The notes beneath the pieces are model-generated. The model made no database searches and was not told the origin of the DNA. It saw nothing but the letters and a program-made list of their open reading frames with translations. From Prevotella sp. (GTDB lineage: Bacteria; Bacteroidota; Bacteroidia; Bacteroidales; Bacteroidaceae), in the NCBI GenBank assembly GCA_017476785.1, contig JAFUZD010000115.1, positions 1 to 42,899 of the forward strand: 42,899 nucleotides of DNA. The letters are read 5' to 3'. Position 1 is the first letter of the stretch. The number at the start of each line of letters is the position of its first letter. The position numbers and the translations under genes were made by a program. Of this stretch, positions 25,368-32,361 are shown one piece after another.

Positions 25368-25405
25368 GTAACGGCAAAATAAATCGCGATTTATTTTGCC
25401 GTTAC
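25368..25405. promoter_or_regulatory. Perfect 38-bp palindrome between divergent promoters
   Basis: GTAACGGCAAAATAAATCG (25368-25386) is followed directly by its exact reverse complement (25387-25405), with no spacer. It covers the predicted -33 regions of both the histidine phosphatase (minus) and the DUF308 gene (plus), so it is placed to act as a shared operator. As single strand it would form a very stable cruciform or hairpin. Confidence 0.75.
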
Positions 25406-25417
25406 CCCGAATTACGC

Positions 25418-25426
25418 TACCTTTGC
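25418..25426 (+). promoter_or_regulatory. -7 promoter box of the DUF308 gene
   Basis: TACCTTTGC, about 27 bases before ATG 25453 and 12 bases beyond the 38-bp palindrome. Confidence 0.6.
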
Positions 25427-25452
25427 AACAAGAAGCAAAACGAGACAAGCCA

Positions 25453-26142
25453 ATGAAGATACTACAAAGCTCCATCTTTCGCGCCGTCTGTGCACTGATA
25501 GTAGGCGCGCTCATCATTAAGTTTCCCGACGATACGATGCGCTGGCTCACCATCGCCATCGGCATTCTGTTCCTCGTGTCGGGCGTCATTGCACTCATTG
25601 CCTACTGGAACGCACGCCAGCACGCCAGCGAGTACACCATCACCGACAGCGAGGGGCGCATCATCAGCAACGGGCAGCCCACCTTCCCCATCGTCGGGGC
25701 GGGCAGCGTGATTCTCGGTCTGGTGCTCGCACTGACGCCCGCCGCCTTTGCCCACGCACTGATGTACATCCTCGGCGCCGTACTGATTCTGGGCGGCATC
25801 AACCTGCTGATGGCACTCGTCTCGGCGCGCCGCTTCGGCTCGGTGCCACTGGGATTCTGGATTGCACCGTCACTGATTCTGCTCACGGGTCTCTTTGTGG
25901 TCATCAAGCCGATGGAGACGGCCGAGCTGCCGCTCATCATTCTCGGCTGGTGCGCGCTGCTCTACGGCGTCACCGAGATTATCAATGCGCTGAAGATTCA
26001 CGCCATCCGCAAGCAGGCGCGCCGCGTACAGCAGCAGGCTGAGGCACAGCAGGCCGAGGAGATGGCATCGGAGACTGTCGAAGAGGGCGACGTGGAGCTC
26101 ATCGAAGCCCCTCGGCAGGACGACTTCCAGCCAATGATTTAA
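25453..26142 (+). CDS. DUF308/HdeD-like membrane protein
   Basis: About 229 residues starting MKILQSSIFRAVCALIVGAL, with paired hydrophobic hairpins (LTIAIGILFLVSGVIALIAYW, VGAGSVILGLVLALTPAAF, LMYILGAVLILGGINLLMAL, WIAPSLILLTGLFVVIKPM, LPLIILGWCALLYGVTEII). Repeated Gly-rich helix pairs are the pattern of DUF308, the family that includes E. coli HdeD. The cytoplasmic tail is Gln/Glu-rich. The role is unclear; HdeD is linked to acid resistance. It is divergent from the histidine phosphatase across a palindrome, so the two may share control. A frame start at 25396 overlaps the palindrome and is rejected. Confidence 0.82.
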   Translation: MKILQSSIFRAVCALIVGALIIKFPDDTMRWLTIAIGILFLVSGVIALIAYWNARQHASEYTITDSEGRIISNGQPTFPIVGAGSVILGLVLALTPAAFAHALMYILGAVLILGGINLLMALVSARRFGSVPLGFWIAPSLILLTGLFVVIKPMETAELPLIILGWCALLYGVTEIINALKIHAIRKQARRVQQQAEAQQAEEMASETVEEGDVELIEAPRQDDFQPMI

Positions 26143-26340
26143 GGTGGGTTCTATTAATTCTGAGTTTATGTTTATGGTGGATATCTATTCTTTTTATTTC
26201 GGCCGCTTTTTGCTTTTATGCGGTGCAAAATGTCAAGTCGCATCAGTCGTGTAGCCCGCTACACTCCCTCTTTGACTTACATTTTGCCCTCGCCTAAAAA
26301 TCAAAAACCGTCTCGACATAATAAATAGAGCCCACCTTAA
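26139..26340. mobile_element. MITE-like ~200-bp imperfect palindromic element flanked by TTAA
   Basis: The ends TTAAGGTGGGTTCTATT (from 26139) and AATAGAGCCCACCTTAA (to 26340) are complementary at all but one position. Inner arms are also related (GCAAAATGTCAAGTC near 26226 against GACTTACATTTTGC near 26275), and the centre is a perfect GTGTAGC-CC-GCTACAC hairpin at 26249-26264. There is no coding frame. TTAA at both ends could be a target duplication or just part of the terminal repeats. The stop codon of the DUF308 gene lies in the left TTAA. It separates two convergent genes and may also end transcription. Confidence 0.55.
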
Positions 26341-26379
26341 GGGAATCTGCACGAGGATTCAACTCCACCCCTATACGAT

Positions 26380-26413
26380 GAGGGCATCGTCACACGTTGG
26401 TGACGATGCCCTC
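26380..26413. terminator. Hairpin overlapping the end of udk
   Basis: A 14-bp perfect stem (26380-26393 and 26400-26413) with a 6-base loop encloses the udk stop codon. There is no T-run after it on either strand, so termination is possible but unproven. Confidence 0.4.
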
Positions 26414-27004
26414 GATGTATGTCTTGAGGATGTGAATGCCCGTCTTGTTCTCGTGCCCCCACGGGATGATGAGGTCGGCAAACTTCTTGGTGGGCTCGAT
26501 AAACTGGTCGTGCATCGGCTTGAGCACCTTCTCGTAGCGGTCGAGCACCATATCCACCGTGCGTCCGCGCTCCACCACGTCGCGCCGTATGTTGCGAATC
26601 AGGCGCACGTCATCGTCGGTATCGACGAAGATTTTCAGGTCCATCATATCGCGCAGCTTCTTGTAGTGCAGCGTCATAATGCCCTCGAGGATGATGACGG
26701 GCTTAGGCTCCACGTGGATGGTCTCGGGCAAGCGGTTGCTGAGCACGTACGAATAGGTGGGCTGCTCGATGGCCTCGCCGTTCTTGAGCCGCTTGATATG
26801 CTCGGTGAGCAGCTTCCAGTCGAAAGCGTCAGGATGGTCGAAGTTGATGGCGGCGCGCTCTTCGGGCGTCAGGCCCGTCGTGTCGTTATAGTACGAGTCG
26901 AGCGGGACGATGGCTGCGCAGTGGGGAGGCAGCGACTTGGCAATCTTTTTCACGACGGTGGTCTTGCCTGAACCTGTTCCGCCGGCGATTCCGATGATAG
27001 TCAT
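26390..27004 (-). CDS. udk: Uridine kinase
   Basis: A 204-residue cytoplasmic enzyme that phosphorylates uridine and cytidine to the monophosphates in pyrimidine salvage. The Walker A loop GGTGSGKTT is at about residues 8-16, followed by VPLDSYYNDTTGL, NFDHPDAFDWKLL, the PVIILEGIMTL segment (Walker B-like) and RNIRRDVVERGRT, all diagnostic of Udk. It lies 29 bases downstream of the glycosylase-like gene, which is 17 bases downstream of a secreted nuclease gene, so the three form one minus-strand operon. This is a meaningful pairing if the nuclease feeds nucleosides to the cell. Confidence 0.95.
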   Translation of the reverse strand: MTIIGIAGGTGSGKTTVVKKIAKSLPPHCAAIVPLDSYYNDTTGLTPEERAAINFDHPDAFDWKLLTEHIKRLKNGEAIEQPTYSYVLSNRLPETIHVEPKPVIILEGIMTLHYKKLRDMMDLKIFVDTDDDVRLIRNIRRDVVERGRTVDMVLDRYEKVLKPMHDQFIEPTKKFADLIIPWGHENKTGIHILKTYIEGIVTNV

Positions 27005-27033
27005 TTCTTAGTTTTTAGTTTATAGTTCAGAGT

Positions 27034-27618
27034 TTATAGCGGGCCGACGGTCTCGCTGAACATCGGGCGGTAGCAGTCGGCCTTACGCTCCACCCGCATT
27101 GGATAGGCCCGCGATGAGCTGGGCATCCGGTAGAGGCGCATCGGCCGGCCGTCGGTCAGCGTGAAGGCGATGCTGCTGCCCACCTTCGGCTGGGAGATGC
27201 CGTAATAGGCACAGAAGAGGTCGGTGGCTTTCTGGCCCGTGGTGACGGCACTGCGGCACTGCGGTATGCGGGCGAAGAGGGCATCGAGATCGGTGGGGGT
27301 CACCACTTCGAGGTCTTTGTCTGAGGCCGTGCCCGTGGTGCGGCAGACCGCCGTCGCCGTGTCGTAGAGGCCGATGCCGCGCTCGCGCAGCAGCTGTTCG
27401 ATAGCCTCGCGGCGGAAAGTCTTGCGGTCGGCATCCACCAAACGGTCTTTGTCGCCAAAGAAGCACAGGCCGAAGATGCGCCACATGTCATTGGTGAAGT
27501 TGGGATAGAAGAAATCCATCGACCAGCGCTTGCGGGCCGGAGGGAACGAGCCCAGCATCAGCAGGCGCGTTCCCTCCGGCAGGAAAGGTTGCAGCGGATG
27601 GTATTCGGTCTCGCCCAT
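27034..27618 (-). CDS. Uracil-DNA glycosylase superfamily protein
   Basis: About 194 residues. The active-site-like motif LLMLGSFPPARKRWSMDFFYPN near the start and TTGQKATDLF, then MPSSSRAYPM near the end, place it in the uracil-DNA glycosylase superfamily (Bacteroidota type). These are enzymes that remove uracil or hypoxanthine from DNA. There is no signal peptide, so it acts in the cytoplasm. Specificity is not certain: the first motif differs from the classical GQDPY. A longer frame to 27699 would overlap the upstream gene's end, so MGETEYH at 27618 is chosen. It sits between a secreted nuclease gene and uridine kinase. Confidence 0.75.
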   Translation of the reverse strand: MGETEYHPLQPFLPEGTRLLMLGSFPPARKRWSMDFFYPNFTNDMWRIFGLCFFGDKDRLVDADRKTFRREAIEQLLRERGIGLYDTATAVCRTTGTASDKDLEVVTPTDLDALFARIPQCRSAVTTGQKATDLFCAYYGISQPKVGSSIAFTLTDGRPMRLYRMPSSSRAYPMRVERKADCYRPMFSETVGPL

Positions 27619-27635
27619 AACTCCACCGCTGGCTA

Positions 27636-28685
27636 TTAATCTACCGATTTCATCAGATACACCAGCGTGGGCAGGTGGTCGCTGTATCCCTTCAGCCATA
27701 CGCCGCCGGCGTGGGTGCGCTTCATATTGCCCTTATACTTGCCCTCCTGCTGGAACAGATAGTTACGGCGGAAGATCTGGGGCTTCACGTAAGTAAGCGT
27801 CTTGTACTGCTTGGTGTCTTCCACGTCGAGCAGGCTGCGCGAGAGGATAATCTGGTCGAAGAGGTTCCACGCGCCATTGTACATCAGCGTTCCCGTGCCA
27901 CTGTCGTGAATCTTCCACCACGGGTTATAGAGTCCGTCGGGCTCTACCTCGGCCATATCGCGCTTGGCACCCAGTGCCACCGACATCGAGCGGTCGCGCG
28001 GGTCGTCGTTCATATCGCCCATAATGAGAATCTTCACGTTGGGGTCGTCGCGCAGCAACGAGTCTTTCACTGCGCGCAACTGGCTGCCGCCCTCCTCGCG
28101 ATAGAAGCTGCCGGTGAAGCGGCTGGGCAGGTGGTTGACGATGATGGTCACGTGCTCGCCGGCCATCGTGCCGCTGACGGTCAGGAATCCGCGGGTAGCG
28201 CGGTTGCTGTCCTGCGGCAGCTTATATATATAAGGTACGAGCTTCACGTTGCGCACGGTGAACTGCGCCGGGTCGTAGAGCAGTCCGCAGTCCACACCGC
28301 GACGGTCGGGTCCCTCAACGTGTACAAACTGGAAGTTGCGTGCCTTCAGCGGCTTCTGGTTGCACAGGTCCTGCAGGCAGCGGGCATTCTCCACCTCGCT
28401 CACACCGATGGCTGCACAGCCCCGAAGTCCCTTCAGGTCGGTGCCCATCTCGCCCAGCACGCGTGCCATATTGCGCAGCTTGACGGTATATTTCTTCTTG
28501 TCCCACTTGTTCTTGCCCGTCGGCAGGTATTCGTAGTCGTTCTTGCCTTCGTCGTGCTCATAGTCAAAAAGGTTCTCGAGATTGTAGAATCCCACGGCAT
28601 AGACGGCGAGCTTGCGCTCTTGTGCGTTGGCACTGGTGACTCCTACCAGAAGCATCAGTGCGATTAAGGATAGTAGTTTTTTCAT
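27636..28685 (-). CDS. Secreted endonuclease/exonuclease/phosphatase family protein
   Basis: A 349-residue exported enzyme with signal peptide MKKLLSLIALMLLVGVTSANA. The full EEP set of residues is visible in order: FYNLENLFD (Asn), GVSEVEN (metal-binding Glu), VNHLPSRF (Asn-His), LIMGDMNDDP (Asp-x-Asn-Asp) and YSDHLPTL (Ser-Asp-His). EEP enzymes cut phosphodiester bonds; secreted members include DNases, phosphodiesterases and sphingomyelinases. The neighbourhood (a TonB receptor and OB-fold lipoproteins divergent from it, another nuclease, uridine kinase in the same operon) favours nucleic acid. The family start MKKLLSL is chosen over an upstream in-frame codon that overlaps the promoter box. 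Confidence 0.88.
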   Translation of the reverse strand: MKKLLSLIALMLLVGVTSANAQERKLAVYAVGFYNLENLFDYEHDEGKNDYEYLPTGKNKWDKKKYTVKLRNMARVLGEMGTDLKGLRGCAAIGVSEVENARCLQDLCNQKPLKARNFQFVHVEGPDRRGVDCGLLYDPAQFTVRNVKLVPYIYKLPQDSNRATRGFLTVSGTMAGEHVTIIVNHLPSRFTGSFYREEGGSQLRAVKDSLLRDDPNVKILIMGDMNDDPRDRSMSVALGAKRDMAEVEPDGLYNPWWKIHDSGTGTLMYNGAWNLFDQIILSRSLLDVEDTKQYKTLTYVKPQIFRRNYLFQQEGKYKGNMKRTHAGGVWLKGYSDHLPTLVYLMKSVD

Positions 28686-28704
28686 AATGCAAATAAATCT
28701 ATGT

Positions 28705-28713
28705 GCAAATATA
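28705..28713 (-). promoter_or_regulatory. -7 promoter box of the EEP nuclease operon
   Basis: TATATTTGC on the minus strand, about 20 bases before ATG 28685. A second match, TACTTTTGC at 28756-28764 on the same strand, could be a tandem promoter. Confidence 0.55.
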
Positions 28714-28788
28714 GGCATTTCCCACAAGATTCTCGAATGATTTTAGAAAAAATACGCAAAAGTATGCCGTTTTTTAGATTTTATTTTG

Positions 28789-28797
28789 TTACTTTGC
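28789..28797 (+). promoter_or_regulatory. -7-like box of the TonB receptor operon
   Basis: TTACTTTGC, one mismatch from the consensus, about 37 bases before ATG 28834 and within the 148-base gap shared with the divergent nuclease operon. No stronger box is present. Confidence 0.4.
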
Positions 28798-28833
28798 ACC
28801 AAAGAATCTAAATATTAATTAATTTACCAACTT

Positions 28834-31440
28834 ATGCAGACAAAGCTGAAATTAGCTGTGATGGCTCTGTGCATCGCACCATCGGCCTTTGCCCAGACTG
28901 CTGACCAGAAGTCTGAGCAGAATGCCGTATCGAGCGAGCAGGTCTTCACTTTCACTGAAGCACAGCTGGGCGAAGACGACGATATGTCGCAGAATGTGAC
29001 CATCGTCTCGTCGAATCAGAACATCTATGCCTCGCAGGCAGGATATCTGTTCAGCCCCGCGCGCTTCCGCTACCGTGCTTTCAACCAAAAGTACAATGAG
29101 ATTTACATCAACGGCGCCGCAATGAACGACCTCGAGTCGGGGCAGTTCCGCTATTCGCTCGTCGGCGGTCTGAACCAGCAGACCCGCGGCGTGGAGAATG
29201 CATTGCCGTTTGAGAGCAACAACTTCGCAATGTCGGCGATGGGCGGTTCGAACAACTATGACTTCCGCCCCAGCCATCTGGCTACGGGACAGCGCATCAC
29301 GCTGAGCGGAGCCAACCGCAACTACACCCTGCGCGGGATGTACACCTATAACTCGGGCCTCAACGAAAACGGATGGGCCTTCTCGGCCAACCTTACCTAC
29401 CGCTGGGCCAGCCGCGGATATGTAGAGGGAACGTTCTACAATTCGCTGAGTTACTTCTTCGGTGTGGAGAAGCAGTTCAACGAGCAGCACTCGCTCTCGC
29501 TCGTCACGTGGGGCAACCCCACGGAGCGCGCATCGCAGGGTGCATCGACCGACGAGATGTACTGGCTGGCCAACGACCGCTACTACAATCCCTACTGGGG
29601 CTACCAGAACGGCAAGAAGCGCAACTCGCGCATCGTGACCGACTTTGCACCGACTGTGCTGATGACGTGGGACTGGAACATCAACGAACGGCTGAAACTG
29701 ACCACCAGCCTCACCGGACGCTACTCGATGTACAAAGGCACGCGCCTCAACTACAACGACACCGAGAAGCCGCAGGGAGACTACTGGAAGAATATGCCGT
29801 CGAGCTACTATGACGTATGGTACACCGACGACACGAACGGTCGCACCGACGAGGGCTATACCAACTTCTTCCGTGCCCGCGACTATATGATGAGCAGCAA
29901 GCACAACCGCCAGATTAACTGGGACCGGCTGTACTATGCCAACGGCCTCGCCAATCAGGAGGGACGCGACGCTATGTACTACGTGCAGGCCAAGCACATC
30001 GACAACCTGAACCTGACGCTGGCCTCGAGCCTGAAAGCCGACCTGACCAAGCACTCGCTGCTCAACCTCGGCATCCAGCTGGCCACCAATAAGGGAATGC
30101 ACTACAACACGATGGAGGACTTGCTGGGAGCTACCTCGTTCCGCAACATCAATACCTATGCGCTGGGCAACTATGCCATCACCGACCAGCGCGTCTACTA
30201 CGACCTGAACGCCGACCCCAACCAGCAGGTAAAGGAGGGCGACCGATTTGCCTACGACTACAACATCCTCGTAGACCGTGCACAGGCGTGGACCTCATAT
30301 TCCTATGCTAAGGGAGCCGTCAACACCTTCGTGGCCGGTCGCATCGGTGCAGTGAGCATCCAGCGCGACGGCAAGATGCGCAATGGTATGGCAGCCGACT
30401 TCTCGTACGGCAAGAGCGGCACGGCACGCTTCCTCGACGGAGGCGGCAAAGCAGGACTGGCTGCCAAGCTCGGTGCTGGCAACAGCATCTCGCTGGGCGT
30501 GGGCTACGAGCTGAAGGCTCCGCAGGCACAGGCCGCATTCGTGTCGCCTGAAATCAACAACGACTTCGTGGACAACCTGAAGAACGAGAAAGTGTTCAGC
30601 GCAGAACTGGGCTATGCCTTTGAGACTTCGTGGCTGAAGGCCAACATCAACGGCTACTACAGCTACCTGACCGACGTGACCGAGTGGCAGAACTTCTACG
30701 ACGACGATGCACGCTCATTCACCTATGTCTCAATGACTGGCATCAAGAAAGCCTACTACGGACTGGAGTGGGGCTTGAACTTCAAGCTGAACTCGGCATT
30801 CAACATCAAAGCGCTCGGCACCATCAGCGAGGCCAAGAACACCAACAACTCGCGCGTACGTTATATGAATTCTACCGATGCCGACTACTACGACGACATC
30901 GTATATAATAAGAATATGCGCGAGAGCGGCACGCCGTTGTCCATCTACAGCCTCGTGCTGAGCTACCACTCGGGCGGCTGGTTCATCGACCTCAACGGCA
31001 ACTACTACGACCGCATCTACCTCTCCTACTCGCCCAGCTATCGCTACGGCTCCACGCTGGAGAACCGTCAGGCATCGTGGGAGAAGAACGGTAAGGTGGC
31101 TGGCGAGCAGGTCTATGAGACCATCGAAGGCACCAGCGACAAGCGCATCCTGCCCAGCGCCATCGAACAGGCAAAGGGTAAGGGCGGCTTTATGCTCGAC
31201 CTCTCTATCGGCCGCAGCATCTATCTGAAGAAGGGCTCGCTCTCGGTCAACCTGATGATTACCAATCTGCTGAACAACCAGAAGATGGTGACCGGCGGAT
31301 ACGAGCAGAGCCGAAGCAACTACTCGGTGAACGACGACGGTACCATCGGCAATGCCCGCACGTACAAGTTTGACCGCAACCCGATGAAGTATTACGCCTA
31401 TGGAATCAACGGTATGCTGAACATTGCTTATAAATTCTAA
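28834..31440 (+). CDS. TonB-dependent outer-membrane receptor, short form
   Basis: An 868-residue protein with signal peptide MQTKLKLAVMALCIAPSAFA. The plug region is recognisable by YNEIYINGAAMNDLESGQFR and is followed by a long series of aromatic alternating strands ending NGMLNIAYKF, the C-terminal Phe typical of outer-membrane barrels. There is no carboxypeptidase-regulatory-like N-terminal domain and no SusD partner gene follows, so it is not a SusC/D pair. Two lipoproteins with OB-fold-like domains follow at once (gaps of 15 and 51 bases) in the same direction, making them likely surface partners of this transporter. The substrate is inferred to be nucleic-acid derived, from context only. 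Confidence 0.85.
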   Translation: MQTKLKLAVMALCIAPSAFAQTADQKSEQNAVSSEQVFTFTEAQLGEDDDMSQNVTIVSSNQNIYASQAGYLFSPARFRYRAFNQKYNEIYINGAAMNDLESGQFRYSLVGGLNQQTRGVENALPFESNNFAMSAMGGSNNYDFRPSHLATGQRITLSGANRNYTLRGMYTYNSGLNENGWAFSANLTYRWASRGYVEGTFYNSLSYFFGVEKQFNEQHSLSLVTWGNPTERASQGASTDEMYWLANDRYYNPYWGYQNGKKRNSRIVTDFAPTVLMTWDWNINERLKLTTSLTGRYSMYKGTRLNYNDTEKPQGDYWKNMPSSYYDVWYTDDTNGRTDEGYTNFFRARDYMMSSKHNRQINWDRLYYANGLANQEGRDAMYYVQAKHIDNLNLTLASSLKADLTKHSLLNLGIQLATNKGMHYNTMEDLLGATSFRNINTYALGNYAITDQRVYYDLNADPNQQVKEGDRFAYDYNILVDRAQAWTSYSYAKGAVNTFVAGRIGAVSIQRDGKMRNGMAADFSYGKSGTARFLDGGGKAGLAAKLGAGNSISLGVGYELKAPQAQAAFVSPEINNDFVDNLKNEKVFSAELGYAFETSWLKANINGYYSYLTDVTEWQNFYDDDARSFTYVSMTGIKKAYYGLEWGLNFKLNSAFNIKALGTISEAKNTNNSRVRYMNSTDADYYDDIVYNKNMRESGTPLSIYSLVLSYHSGGWFIDLNGNYYDRIYLSYSPSYRYGSTLENRQASWEKNGKVAGEQVYETIEGTSDKRILPSAIEQAKGKGGFMLDLSIGRSIYLKKGSLSVNLMITNLLNNQKMVTGGYEQSRSNYSVNDDGTIGNARTYKFDRNPMKYYAYGINGMLNIAYKF

Positions 31441-31455
31441 AATACACTGACAACA

Positions 31456-32310
31456 ATGAAGACAAGACATTATATCCTTATGGCACTGACTGCACTGCTC
31501 GCAGCATCGTGTATGGACGGCGACTGGGACGCTCCTGAGTCAGTGAAAGGCCAAGCGGCTTACGGCAACCAGAATATACAGGAAACCAACGTCGTCACCA
31601 TTGCCGACCTGAAGAAGCAGTTCGCCAGCGAAATCAGCGGCGGAACAGCCGGAGCCGTGACGACCCCGACGCAAGTGAAGGGCGTGGTGCTGGGCAATGA
31701 CGCCGGCGGCAATCTGTACAGCGAAATCTACATTGCCGACGAGACGGGTGCCATCCAAGTGCGCATCTCGCAGAGCGGACTCTACGGCTATCTGCCCGTG
31801 GGCCAGACTGTGCTCATCGAGCTCAACGGCCTCTACGTGGGCGGCTACGGCAAGCAGCCGCAGATAGGCAATCTCTACAATGGCGGCACCGGACGTATGA
31901 CCCGCTATGAGTGGTACAACCACTTCAAGCTGGTAGGAGCCGAGGACGGCATCCTGAAGACGGTGACACCCATCGAAGTGACCGACATCAGCCAGCTGTC
32001 GCTCGACAACGACGTGTGCAAGCTCGTCACGCTGAAAGGGGTCGAAATTGTAGAAGCCAACGGCACGATGACCTACGCACCCGAGAACCGCAAGCAGTCG
32101 AGCACGCAGAACTATGTGCACAACACGTTCCGGATAAACGGTAAGGCCGTCAGCAGCAGCACGCTCGTGCTCCGCACCAGCACGTTTGCCGACTTTGCTC
32201 CCTCTGTAATGCCCACCGGCAAACTCGATGTCACCGGCATCGCCAGCCGCTTCAACAACACGTGGCAGATTTATCTGCGCACCGAGGCCGACGTGAAGGC
32301 AGCAGAATAA
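31456..32310 (+). CDS. DUF5689 lipoprotein (OB-fold-like)
   Basis: A 284-residue lipoprotein: MKTRHYILMALTALLAASCM with lipobox Cys at residue 19. The mature part starts with an acidic stretch and then VVTIADLKKQFA, KGVVLGNDAGGNLYSEIYIA, DETGAIQVRISQSGLYGY and IELNGLYVGGYGKQPQIG, which together match DUF5689, a Bacteroidota family with an OB-like fold. A second strand-rich domain (KLVTLKGVEIVEANG, STLVLRTSTFADFA, LDVTGIASRFNNTWQIYLR) completes it. OB folds often bind nucleic acid or oligosaccharide. It is encoded directly after the TonB receptor, so it is probably its surface-exposed binding partner. Confidence 0.82.
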   Translation: MKTRHYILMALTALLAASCMDGDWDAPESVKGQAAYGNQNIQETNVVTIADLKKQFASEISGGTAGAVTTPTQVKGVVLGNDAGGNLYSEIYIADETGAIQVRISQSGLYGYLPVGQTVLIELNGLYVGGYGKQPQIGNLYNGGTGRMTRYEWYNHFKLVGAEDGILKTVTPIEVTDISQLSLDNDVCKLVTLKGVEIVEANGTMTYAPENRKQSSTQNYVHNTFRINGKAVSSSTLVLRTSTFADFAPSVMPTGKLDVTGIASRFNNTWQIYLRTEADVKAAE

Positions 32311-32361
32311 AAAAAGATTCGAATATAACTGATACATACTGAAATAAAAACAAAAAACGAT

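Noticed and set aside
28852-30102. Long antisense frame (416 codons) across the TonB receptor
   Set aside because: Mirror of a GC-rich coding gene; no family features. The same applies to long antisense frames at 22492-23388, 37645-38586 and 40907-41899.
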